Positions 1-6,270 are shown, counted from the first letter of the stretch. The stretch is DNA of 6,400 bases from Lamprocystis purpurea (GCA_020718945.1 DYRB01000180.1:1-6400), one strand, 5' to 3'. A program made the numbers and translations. Notes: generated from the sequence alone by a model not told the origin.

Positions 1-5
1 GACTA

Positions 6-55
6 CGTAACACCGCAGAGCGGTGTTACGAGGGCAGAGCGGTGTTACGAGGGCA
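6..55. repeat. Perfect hairpin with tandemly duplicated right half
   Basis: Positions 6-15 (cgtaacaccg) and 21-30 (cggtgttacg) form a perfect 10-base inverted repeat around a 5-base loop. The sequence gcagagcggtgttacgaggg at 15-34 recurs from 34, giving two copies with a 19-base period (15-33 and 34-52, with the match running to 55). The second right arm at 40-49 can also pair with 6-15, so two alternative stems are possible. No T-run follows on either strand. It lies 56 bases beyond the stop of the DUF218-type pseudogene, and bases 56-110 show nothing else. It may extend beyond the window edge. Confidence 0.65.
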
Positions 56-110
56 AGTTGCAGGAGGTCGCTGGTCGCCGCGCCCTCCCGGCACAGGTCC
101 GGCGACGGCT

Positions 111-769
111 TCAGGCCCAGGGTCGGAACCAAAGCCGCACATAGACCCAGCCGATGGCCTCGCCGATGACCGCGTCGGCCCCGGCGCTGCTGGTCCACCA
201 GCGTTCCGGGTCGTAGTCCGGGGGCGACAGGGCTATGACCCCAAAGACCCAGCCCGGGCCAAGGGCCAAGCGATACAGATCGAAGGTGCGGCGGGCGTGG
301 GGGCCCAGGGTGAGGATGTCGAAGGGCACCCCGCCCTGTCCGTTGGCCTTCAGCCAGTCCCGCACGGCGCCTGCGGAGGCATAGGTCCGGTCCCGCAGGA
401 CCGGGGGGCCTGGGATCTCCGTCACCAGGGCGGGTTCCAGACCCAACTCGGTGAGGGTCGCCACCGGCAGGGCGGCATGGGTCTTGTAGCGGGCCAGTGG
501 TAGCCCTTCTGCAGGGGGCCACCGGTCACCAGCATGCGCCGGTAGCCACCGGCCTCGAAGCGGGCCTTGGCCTGGCGCAGGCCCTCATCCGGCAGCCAGC
601 CCTCCACCACCAGGACCCCGCCTCCGACCGGCTCGGTGTGGGCGAGGTAGCCGTAGAGGTGGGTGCCCAGGCCCCAGAGGGCGACCCCCACCAGGGCCAG
701 CGCCAGCAACCACCCTTGCCAGGTGAGGACCAGTCCCGTCTTGACCCGGGTCAGCGGGGGCAGGGTCAC
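111..769 (-). pseudogene. Frameshifted YdcF/SanA/ElyC-type (DUF218) membrane-anchored protein
   Basis: Two abutting minus-strand frames together encode one protein of about 219 residues. The first part (from a GTG at 769) has one membrane segment at about 19-42 and then GVLVVEGWLPDEGLRQAKARF and MLVTGGPLQKGYH, the N-terminal half of the DUF218 domain. At about 495-500 the frame breaks. Adding one base between codon CAC (497-499) and the following TGG would restore HLARYKTHAALPVATLTELG, which continues without a stop through LRDRTYASAGAVRDWL to a TGA at 111-113. The YKT and RDRTYASA stretches are what I expect of the family's second half. Without the repair, frame one ends at 422 after 24 unrelated residues. 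Family members are envelope-associated, with roles suggested in wall or polysaccharide metabolism but mostly unproven. The start is uncertain: no strong ribosome binding site precedes the GTG. A true frameshift, a sequencing error or a very recent mutation all fit. Confidence 0.8.
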
Positions 770-790
770 CGACAGGTCTCTGAGGAACGA

Positions 791-886
791 TTCAACAACG
801 AAGTGGCCATCTGACCCGCGAGCATCTAGCCGCTAGCTGCTAGTAGCTCGCAGCTCGAAAATCAGCCTGGACACCTTGTTATTGAA
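791..886. repeat. Palindromic intergenic element with diverged inverted arms
   Basis: The left arm 791-814 (TTCAACAACGAAGTGGCC...CTGA) and the reverse complement of the right arm 862-886 (TTCAATAACAAGGTGTCC...CTGA) align over 24 positions with 19 identities and one single-base gap. Between them lies a second, nested imperfect hairpin: 818-823 (gcgagc) pairs with 846-851 (gctcgc), and 826-830 pairs with 839-843. The whole unit of about 96 bases fills most of the rfbD-to-pseudogene gap. It has no coding capacity of note and no T-run, so it is not a textbook intrinsic terminator. The shape suggests a REP- or MITE-like extragenic palindrome, which may still affect mRNA ends. I see no target-site duplication, so insertion is inferred rather than shown. 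Confidence 0.6.
827..857. repeat. Short degenerate heptamer repeat
   Basis: Four consecutive 7-base units, tagccgc, tagctgc, tagtagc and tcgcagc, followed by a partial fifth unit (tcg), run from 827 to 857 with the pattern T-(A/C)-G-(C/T)-N-G-C. The preceding seven bases (820-826) fit partly. The array forms the core of the larger inverted-arm element and provides part of its inner stem. Confidence 0.5.
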
Positions 887-891
887 CTGAT

Positions 892-1794
892 CTAAGGCAG
901 GTCCTCCAGACACTGGTTCAGGGACACCCGCCAATCCGGCAGGGCCAGCCCGAAGGTCTCCTGGAGCTTGGTATTGTCGAGCACCGAGTAGGCCGGGCGG
1001 CGGGCCGGGGAGCGGTACTCGGACGACGGAATGGGCAGCAGCTTGCAGCCCAGGCCGCTGGCGTCGAGGATCGCCTTGGCGAAGCCGTACCAACTCGTCT
1101 CACCGCCGGCGGTGACGTGGTAGAGCCCGGCGACCTGCTCCAGGTCCACCTCGCCGCGCAGCATACGGTGCAGCACCTGGGCGGTGACCTCCGCCAGCAT
1201 GCGGCTCCAGGTCGGGGCGCCGATCTGGTCGTCCACCACCCGTAGTTCGTCCTTCTCCGCGAAGAGCCGCAGCATGGTGAGCAGAAAGTTCTGGCCCCGC
1301 ACCCCGTAGATCCAACTGGTGCGCAGGACCACCGCCGGCACCCCGCTGTCCAGGAGCAGGCGCTCGCCGGCCAGCTTGGTGGAGCCATAGACGGACAGCG
1401 GACCGGGCTCGTCGTCCTCCCGATAGGGCCGGGTGGCGGTCCCGGAGAAGACGAAATCGGTGGAATAGTGGATCACGGGAACGCCGCGGTCCTTCAGCAA
1501 CTCACCCAGGATGCGCAGGGGCTCGGCGTTGATGCGATGGGCCATGGCGGCGTCCGACTCGGCCCTGTCCACGGCGGTGTAGGCGGCGGCGTTGACCACC
1601 GCATCCGGGGCCGCCTCCGCGACCACCTGGGCCAGGGACTCTGGGCTGCCTAGATCGAGCTTGGGGCCATACTCGCCCTGCAGGGAGGCGGCGATGACGG
1701 TCCCCACCGGCGCCAGGGTGCGGCGTAGCTCCCAGCCGACCTGGCCGTTGGCGCCGATCAGCAGGATGCGGGGCGGGGTCTTGGGTGAGCCCAT
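892..1794 (-). CDS. rfbD: dTDP-4-dehydrorhamnose reductase
   Basis: RfbD (RmlD) reduces dTDP-4-keto-L-rhamnose to dTDP-L-rhamnose with NAD(P)H, the final step of the pathway; the product is the donor for rhamnosyltransferases. The 300-residue protein is an extended short-chain dehydrogenase with the nucleotide-binding GANGQVG (14-20). It also has VVNAAAYTAVDRAESD (66-81), STDFVFSG (111-118) with the Thr-Asp pair, the catalytic Tyr136 and Lys140 in YGSTK, RTSWIYG (158-164), and DDQIGAPTWSRMLA (188-201). I start it at the ATG at 1794: it is one base after the rfbC stop, has GGAGG at 1801-1805 with 6 bases spacing, and puts the Rossmann motif at the expected distance. The open frame continues upstream inside rfbC, but that part is out-of-frame rfbC sequence. 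It is the last gene of the tight cluster; the small inverted-arm repeat begins 5 bases past its stop. Confidence 0.97.
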   Translation of the reverse strand: MGSPKTPPRILLIGANGQVGWELRRTLAPVGTVIAASLQGEYGPKLDLGSPESLAQVVAEAAPDAVVNAAAYTAVDRAESDAAMAHRINAEPLRILGELLKDRGVPVIHYSTDFVFSGTATRPYREDDEPGPLSVYGSTKLAGERLLLDSGVPAVVLRTSWIYGVRGQNFLLTMLRLFAEKDELRVVDDQIGAPTWSRMLAEVTAQVLHRMLRGEVDLEQVAGLYHVTAGGETSWYGFAKAILDASGLGCKLLPIPSSEYRSPARRPAYSVLDNTKLQETFGLALPDWRVSLNQCLEDLP

Positions 1795-1795
1795 G

Positions 1796-2359
1796 TCAGG
1801 CCTCCGGGTAGGGTGGTAGGCGATCAACCGGCGTGTCCCGCAGGCGAGTCGCGAGGCGGTCCTTGTCGGACAGCAGGGGTTCCCCGTCCAGGGGCCATTC
1901 GATGCCGATGTCGGGGTCGTTCCAGGGCAGGCTGAACTCGGTTTCCGGGTGATAGAAATCGCTGCACTTGTAGACGAACAGGGCATCGGCACCGGTGACG
2001 CAGTAGCCGTGGGCGAAGCCCGGCGGGACCCAGAACTGGCGGCGATTCTCGCCGGACAGGGTGACCCCGACCCAACGCCCGAACCAGGGGGAGCCCCGCC
2101 GGATGTCTACGACCACGTCGAAGACCTCGCCGCTCAGCACCTGGACCAGCTTGCCCTGGGGGTGCGGCCACTGGCAGTGCAGGCCGCGGAGGATGCCGTG
2201 GCCCGAGTAGGCCTGATTGTCCTGGACCATATCCCTTGGGATACCCAGCCCGGCATAGCGGTCCGCCTGCCAGGACTCCATGAACCAGCCCCGGGCATCG
2301 CCGAAGGCCTTGGGTTCGAGGATCAGGACGCCAGGGATCTCAGTCTCGATGACCTTCAC
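1796..2359 (-). CDS. rfbC: dTDP-4-dehydrorhamnose 3,5-epimerase
   Basis: RfbC (RmlC) inverts carbons 3 and 5 of dTDP-4-keto-6-deoxyglucose to give dTDP-4-keto-L-rhamnose, the third pathway step. The 187-residue protein is a cupin with the usual family landmarks: FGDARGWFMESW (19-30), QDNQAYSGHGILRGLHCQ (46-63), QGKLVQVLSGEVFDVVVDIR (68-87), and FWVPPGFAHG (109-118). The catalytic base His61 in RGLH, Tyr130, and the Asp167 in LSDKD that pairs with the histidine in characterised enzymes can all be placed. The last 15 or so residues are a proline-containing tail of no recognised role. The start is a GTG at 2359 that overlaps the rfbA stop by 4 bases; a start here aligns with the family N-terminus, and no separate strong ribosome binding site is apparent, which fits coupling to rfbA. 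The stop lies one base before rfbD. Confidence 0.97.
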   Translation of the reverse strand: MKVIETEIPGVLILEPKAFGDARGWFMESWQADRYAGLGIPRDMVQDNQAYSGHGILRGLHCQWPHPQGKLVQVLSGEVFDVVVDIRRGSPWFGRWVGVTLSGENRRQFWVPPGFAHGYCVTGADALFVYKCSDFYHPETEFSLPWNDPDIGIEWPLDGEPLLSDKDRLATRLRDTPVDRLPPYPEA

Positions 2360-3240
2360 GGCTCCATCCCCCGCTCCAGCAGGCCCATCAGGTAGTCCCC
2401 ATAGCCGCTCTTGGCCAGCACAGCGGCGATGGCCGCGAGCTGGGCCGCATCGATCCAGCGGTTCTGATAGGCAACCTCCTCCGGGCAGCAGACCTTGAGA
2501 CCCTGGCGCTGCTCTATGGTCTGGATGAAGTCACCGGCCTGCATCAGGGACTCGTGGGTCCCGGTGTCCAGCCAGGCCACGCCGCGCCCGATCTTCTCCA
2601 GGCGCAACCGGCCCTGGGCCAGGTAGACGTTGTTCAGATCGGTGATTTCCAGTTCCCCGCGGGGGGACGGCTCAAGGGCCGCGGCCAGGTCGCAAACCCG
2701 GTTGTCGTAGAAGTAGACCCCGGTCACCGCATAGTTGGACTTGGCCCGCTTGGGCTTCTCCTCCAGGCTCACCACGTTGCCCTGGGCGTCGAACTCGGCC
2801 ACGCCGTAGCGCTCCGGGTCCTTGACCCAGTAGCCGAATACCGTGGCCCCGTCTTCCTGGGCCGAGGCCCCGCGCAACTGATGGATCAGCCCATGGCCGT
2901 AGAAGATGTTGTCCCCCAGGATCAGGCAGGAGGGGTGATCGCCAACGAAGTCGCGGCCGATGAGGAAGGCCTGGGCCAGGCCACCCGGCTCGGGCTGGAC
3001 GGCGTAGGTCAGGGCTATGCCCCACTGGGAGCCGTCACCAAGCAGATTTTGGAAAGACGCCTGATCGTGCGGCGTGGTGATGATCAGGATGTCCCGGATC
3101 CCCGCCAGCATCAGCGTGGACAGGGGGTAGTAGATCATCGGTTTGTCGTACACCGGCAGCAATTGCTTGCTGATGGAGTGAGTCAGGGGATAGAGGCGTG
3201 TGCCTGAGCCCCCCGCCAGGATGATGCCCTTGCGATTCAT
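2356..3240 (-). CDS. rfbA: Glucose-1-phosphate thymidylyltransferase
   Basis: RfbA (RmlA) joins dTTP and glucose-1-phosphate to give dTDP-glucose and pyrophosphate. This is the first step of the pathway and, in known homologues, the one inhibited by the end product dTDP-L-rhamnose. The 294-residue protein has the nucleotidyltransferase signature GGSGTRLYP (10-18) followed by SKQLLPVYDKPMIYYPLS with the conserved Lys26. It also has QPEPGGLAQA (82-91), the metal-site GDN (109-111, Asp110), LEEKPKRAKSNYAVTG (159-174) and WLDTGTHESL (223-232, Asp225). A tail with the PEE..Y..RWID motif completes the normal bacterial length. The start is the ATG at 3240, with a GAGGAG site at 3247-3252 and 6 bases spacing. 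Its TGA stop overlaps the rfbC start codon in the sequence GTGA, so translation of the two is probably coupled. Confidence 0.98.
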   Translation of the reverse strand: MNRKGIILAGGSGTRLYPLTHSISKQLLPVYDKPMIYYPLSTLMLAGIRDILIITTPHDQASFQNLLGDGSQWGIALTYAVQPEPGGLAQAFLIGRDFVGDHPSCLILGDNIFYGHGLIHQLRGASAQEDGATVFGYWVKDPERYGVAEFDAQGNVVSLEEKPKRAKSNYAVTGVYFYDNRVCDLAAALEPSPRGELEITDLNNVYLAQGRLRLEKIGRGVAWLDTGTHESLMQAGDFIQTIEQRQGLKVCCPEEVAYQNRWIDAAQLAAIAAVLAKSGYGDYLMGLLERGMEP

Positions 3241-3256
3241 GGTGCTCTCCTCGTGA

Positions 3257-4312
3257 TCAGGCGGCGCCGAGGCGTTGGCCGCGATAGCTGCCGTCGGTGA
3301 CCCGGGCACACCAGTCGGCGTGCTCCAGGTACCAGACCAGGGTGCGGCGCAGGCCGCTTTCGAAGGTCTCCTGCGGGGCCCAACCCAGCTCGCGCTGGAG
3401 CTTGCTGGAGTCGATGGCATAGCGCCGGTCGTGGCCCGGCCTGTCTTTGACAAAGGTCTTGAGCCCGACGTGGGGCCTGTGGGGCGAGTCCGGGACCAGT
3501 TCGTCGAGCAGGGCACAGAGGGTATCGACCACCTGGAGATTGGTCCGCTCGCTGTTGCCGCCCACGTTGTAGACCTCCCCCGGGCGGCCGGCCTCCAGCA
3601 CCCTCAGGATGGCCCGGCAATGGTCGTCCACATAGAGCCAGTCGCGGATGTTGCTGCCATCGCCGTAGATGGGCAGCGGCTCCCCGCCCAGGGCCTTCTG
3701 GATAATCAGCGGGATCAGCTTCTCCGGGAACTGGTAGGGGCCGTAGTTGTTGGAGCAGTTGGTGGTCAGCACCGGCAGCCCGTAGGTGTGGTGCCAGGCC
3801 CGCACCAGGTGGTCGGAGGCGGCCTTGGAGGCGGAATAGGGGGAATTGGGGGCATAGGCGGTTCCTTCCGTGAAGAGCCCGGTGGGGCCCAGGGACCCGT
3901 AGACCTCGTCGGTGGAGACATGCAGGAAGCGGAACCCGGCCCGGCGCCCGTCGCTCAGGCCCATCCAGTAGGCCTTGGCGCAGTCGAGCAGATTGAAGGT
4001 CCCCAGGACATTGGTCTCGATGAAGGCCGCGGGGCCGTCGATGGAGCGGTCCACATGGCTCTCGGCGGCGAAGTTGACCACCGCATCCACGGCGTAATCC
4101 GCCAGCAGACGCGTCACCAGGTCGCGGTCGCCGATGTCCCCCTGGACGAAGATATGTCCCGGATTGCCCCCGAGGGGGGCCAGGGTGTCCAGGTTGCCGG
4201 CGTAGGTCAGTTTGTCCAGATTGACCACCTGGACCCCGCCCTGGGCCATCAACCTGTGGACGAAGTTGCCGCCGATGAAGCCGGCCCCGCCGGTGACCAG
4301 GATGGTCTGCAT
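3257..4312 (-). CDS. rfbB: dTDP-glucose 4,6-dehydratase
   Basis: RfbB (RmlB) converts dTDP-glucose to dTDP-4-keto-6-deoxyglucose using a bound NAD, the second step to dTDP-L-rhamnose; it is cytoplasmic. The 351-residue protein is an extended short-chain dehydrogenase. The Rossmann motif GGAGFIG is at 8-14, and NLDKLTYAGN at 31-40 is typical of the family. The dehydratase triad Thr134-Asp135-Glu136 lies in STDEVYG, and the catalytic Tyr159 and Lys163 are in YSASK. Sugar-nucleotide-binding stretches NCSNNYGPYQFPEKLIP (185-201), YGDGSNIRDWLYVDDH (216-231) and DRPGHDRRYAID (290-301) are all present. Length is normal and no expected catalytic residue is missing. It follows ssb by 9 bases and precedes rfbA by 16. 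A paralogue, RffG, makes the same product for enterobacterial common antigen, but the full rfbBACD set makes rhamnose synthesis the natural role. Confidence 0.98.
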   Translation of the reverse strand: MQTILVTGGAGFIGGNFVHRLMAQGGVQVVNLDKLTYAGNLDTLAPLGGNPGHIFVQGDIGDRDLVTRLLADYAVDAVVNFAAESHVDRSIDGPAAFIETNVLGTFNLLDCAKAYWMGLSDGRRAGFRFLHVSTDEVYGSLGPTGLFTEGTAYAPNSPYSASKAASDHLVRAWHHTYGLPVLTTNCSNNYGPYQFPEKLIPLIIQKALGGEPLPIYGDGSNIRDWLYVDDHCRAILRVLEAGRPGEVYNVGGNSERTNLQVVDTLCALLDELVPDSPHRPHVGLKTFVKDRPGHDRRYAIDSSKLQRELGWAPQETFESGLRRTLVWYLEHADWCARVTDGSYRGQRLGAA

Positions 4313-4318
4313 TTGCTG

Positions 4319-4323
4319 CTCCT
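4319..4323 (-). promoter_or_regulatory. rfbB ribosome binding site overlapping the ssb stop codon
   Basis: On the minus strand the sequence reads TAGGAG, 6 bases of spacer, then the rfbB ATG. The AGGAG motif shares its first two bases with the ssb TAG stop codon (4322-4324). Ribosomes finishing ssb therefore end on the rfbB initiation site, an arrangement that permits translational coupling and supports a shared mRNA. Confidence 0.75.
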
Positions 4324-4807
4324 AGAACGGGATGTCGTCGTCGAAGGGCGGCTGCTCGGCGGCGCGCTGACCGCCGCCCTGGGGCGGGGCCTGGCGCTGT
4401 GCGCCGCCGCTCGGGCGGGGGGCGTCGGCCTGGTCATAGGCCGCGGTGCCACCGCCTGGGCGGCCGTCGAGCATCTGCATGGTGCCGCCGACGCCAACGT
4501 ACACCTCGGTTGTGTACCGGTCCTGGCCCTCCTTGTCCTGCCACTTCCTGGTACGCAACTGCCCCTCCACATAAACCTTGGAACCCTTGTGCAGGTACTG
4601 CTTGACGACCTCCGCGAGCTTGCCGAAGAACACGACACGATGCCATTCGGTGCGCTCCTGCGACTCGCCAGTATTCTTGTCCTTCCAAACCTCACTGGTG
4701 GCAATGCTGATGTTTGCCATCGCTTCGCCGCTCGCCGTATAGCGCACGTCCGGCTCGTTACCCAGGTTGCCAATCAAGATGACCTTGTTCACGCCGCGTG
4801 ATGACAT
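4322..4807 (-). CDS. ssb: Single-stranded DNA-binding protein SSB
   Basis: SSB coats single-stranded DNA during replication, recombination and repair, and recruits partner proteins through its C-terminal tip. The 161-residue protein has the OB-fold at about 1-113, starting with SRGVNKVILIGNLG and including TEWHRVVFFGKLAEV and EGQLRTRKW. The DNA-stacking aromatic residues of the E. coli protein are present as W41, W55, F61 and W89. A Gly/Pro/Gln-rich linker (about 115-153) leads to the acidic tip DDDIPF, the standard interaction peptide, so the protein is complete. The length is a little under the 178 residues of E. coli because the linker is shorter. The ATG is preceded by a GGAGG-type site at 4814-4818 with 6 bases spacing. 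Its stop codon lies 9 bases before rfbB, which points to co-transcription with the rhamnose genes downstream. Confidence 0.98.
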   Translation of the reverse strand: MSSRGVNKVILIGNLGNEPDVRYTASGEAMANISIATSEVWKDKNTGESQERTEWHRVVFFGKLAEVVKQYLHKGSKVYVEGQLRTRKWQDKEGQDRYTTEVYVGVGGTMQMLDGRPGGGTAAYDQADAPRPSGGAQRQAPPQGGGQRAAEQPPFDDDIPF

Positions 4808-4829
4808 AGTTCCCCTCCCCTTTCCGCAG

Positions 4830-4835
4830 ATAATA
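4830..4835 (-). promoter_or_regulatory. Possible -10 element of an ssb promoter
   Basis: Read on the minus strand, the hexamer is TATTAT, five of six matches to the sigma-70 -10 consensus. It is an AT-rich island in otherwise GC-rich sequence and sits 22 bases before the ssb start codon. It would start transcription around 4823, leaving a short leader that contains the ribosome binding site. I see no good -35 hexamer at 16-18 bases spacing, so the promoter is weak, activator-dependent or not real. No LexA-type CTG-N10-CAG operator is visible nearby. Confidence 0.35.
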
Positions 4836-4887
4836 AGTCGCTGCCCGAGGGCGCGACCCTGGTTGAACTGGTCCTAAGCACCTGCCC

Positions 4888-6270
4888 TCAGGCCCCGGCG
4901 CACAGGGCCTGCAATCTTGCCGAATCGAGTCGGCGCTTGTCCACTTTAAGGTAGGCCAGGCCCTCCTCGACCACCACCACCGCCTCCTCCACCCCGGGGA
5001 CATCCAGCAGGGCGCGCTGGGTACCGTCCGGGTTCCCCAGGCCCCCGGCCCAAACCCGCACTATCTGGCTGCTCACCAGGCGGGGCGAGCGCATGGGCCA
5101 GGCCACCAGCAGCCAGGCCAGGGCAGTCCCGGCGCAGAACAGCAGCACCGCATCCTGACCGAAGCGCTGGTGGAACCAGCCCCCCAGCAGGCCGCCGAGG
5201 AAGGCCCCGCCGAACTGGGCGGTGGCGAAGATACCCATGGCCGTGCCCTTGGCCGCGGGCGGGGCTATGCGCGAGATGAGCGAGGGCAGGCTCGCCTCCA
5301 GCAGGTTGAAGGCGGTGAAGAACAGGAACAGGAAGAGCACCAGGCTGGGCAACGCGGTGTGGAAGGCGAACAGCCCCACCAGGGACAGACCCAGCCCCGC
5401 CACGGCCCCGAGCAGGACCCCTTTGTGGTGTCCGCCGCGCTCGGCCAGGATGATGAAGGGGACCATGGCCAGGATGGAGAAGAACAGCACCGGCAGATAG
5501 ACCCACCAGTGATGGGCAGCCGGCAGCCCGGCGGACTGGAGGTCCAGGGGGATTACCAGGAACAGGGCGGTCATGAGCATATGCAGGGTCAGCACACCGA
5601 AGTCCAGACGCAGCAATTCCGGGTGGTGCAGCACCCCGGCAAACTGACCGGGCACCGGCTCCGCATCCCGATGGACGCTGGAATGCTCCGGGGTCGGGAC
5701 TACGGTGGCCAGGATCAGGGCCCCGCCGACCGCCAGGGCGGCGGTGAACCAGAACACCCCGGACAGGCCGAACCAGTGGGCCAGGGCCGGCCCCAGGACC
5801 ATGGCCACCCCGAAGGACAACCCGATGCTGATGCCTATGGTCGCCATGGTCCGGGTACGGACCTCTTCCCGGGTCAGGTCCGCGGCCAGGGCCATGACCG
5901 CAGCGGCTATGGCCCCGCCGCCCTGGATCACCCGGCCGATAATGACCCCTTCGATAGTCGTGGACAGGGCCGCCACCACGCTGCCCAAGGCGAACAGGGC
6001 CAGGCCGGCGAAGATCACCGGCTTGCGCCCGATGCGGTCGGAGGCCATGCCGAAGGGGATGCCCAGCACCGCCTGGGTCAGGCCATAGGCACCGATGGCC
6101 AGGCCGATGAGCAGCGGCGTGGCCCCTTCAAGCCCCTGGGCTTGAAGGGCAAAGACCGGCAGAATCAGGAAGAGCCCCAGCATGCGGAAGGCGAAGATCC
6201 CTGCCAGCCCGGCCGCGGCCCGACGTTCCAACCCCGTCATGGCCGCCACCGGCCCTTGGTTACTGCGCAT
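4888..6270 (-). CDS. yajR: YajR-type MFS transporter with C-terminal YAM domain
   Basis: This is an inner-membrane major facilitator superfamily transporter, probably a proton-driven efflux permease; the physiological substrate of YajR is not established. The 460-residue protein begins with a short basic stretch (ERR at 15-17) and then many hydrophobic segments. The MFS signature between helices 2 and 3 is clear at about 70-84 (GxPFGxxSDRIGRKP), and a second conserved stretch is PSLISRIAPPAAKGTAMG at 329-346. The last 50 or so residues (about 412-455, VPGVEEAVVV then EGLAYLKVD) follow the last membrane segment and match the soluble ferredoxin-like YAM domain that marks YajR; the total length is close to E. 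coli YajR. I chose the ATG at 6270. A TTG at 6294 would add 8 residues, and an ATG at 6240 would begin at MTGLERR, close to the E. coli start region; the ribosome binding site is weak at all of them. It ends 80 bases before ssb. Family assignment is confident, substrate unknown. Confidence 0.93.
   Translation of the reverse strand: MRSNQGPVAAMTGLERRAAAGLAGIFAFRMLGLFLILPVFALQAQGLEGATPLLIGLAIGAYGLTQAVLGIPFGMASDRIGRKPVIFAGLALFALGSVVAALSTTIEGVIIGRVIQGGGAIAAAVMALAADLTREEVRTRTMATIGISIGLSFGVAMVLGPALAHWFGLSGVFWFTAALAVGGALILATVVPTPEHSSVHRDAEPVPGQFAGVLHHPELLRLDFGVLTLHMLMTALFLVIPLDLQSAGLPAAHHWWVYLPVLFFSILAMVPFIILAERGGHHKGVLLGAVAGLGLSLVGLFAFHTALPSLVLFLFLFFTAFNLLEASLPSLISRIAPPAAKGTAMGIFATAQFGGAFLGGLLGGWFHQRFGQDAVLLFCAGTALAWLLVAWPMRSPRLVSSQIVRVWAGGLGNPDGTQRALLDVPGVEEAVVVVEEGLAYLKVDKRRLDSARLQALCAGA

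Noticed and set aside
6..55. CRISPR array or integron recombination site
   Set aside because: The repeats abut directly with a 19-base period and no spacers, and there are no cas genes, integrase or gene cassettes in the window.
42..503. A 153-codon plus-strand frame opposite the DUF218-type pseudogene
   Set aside because: Its translation is Gly/Pro/Arg-rich with no domain, and the minus strand carries clear family motifs across the same bases.
497..814. A plus-strand frame covering the N-terminal half of the DUF218-type gene and the left arm of the palindromic element
   Set aside because: It is antisense to a recognisable membrane segment and domain, and its C-terminal residues come only from the repeat arm.
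811..865. Intrinsic terminator for the rfb operon
   Set aside because: The nested stems are GC-rich enough, but no T-run follows on either strand, so I call it a palindromic repeat rather than a terminator.
3275..4801. A 508-codon open frame on the plus strand running opposite rfbB and ssb
   Set aside because: It lies antisense to two certain genes, has a Gly/Val/Gln-rich low-complexity translation with no recognisable domain, and such long antisense frames are expected in high-GC sequence with strong third-position bias.
4847..4860. Operator-like palindrome agggcgcgaccct upstream of ssb
   Set aside because: Only a 4-base stem with a short loop, no match to a LexA-type site, and such short palindromes are common by chance at this GC content.
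5705..6088. A plus-strand frame rich in Ala, Arg and Met opposite yajR
   Set aside because: This composition is the usual reverse-complement shadow of a hydrophobic membrane protein gene.
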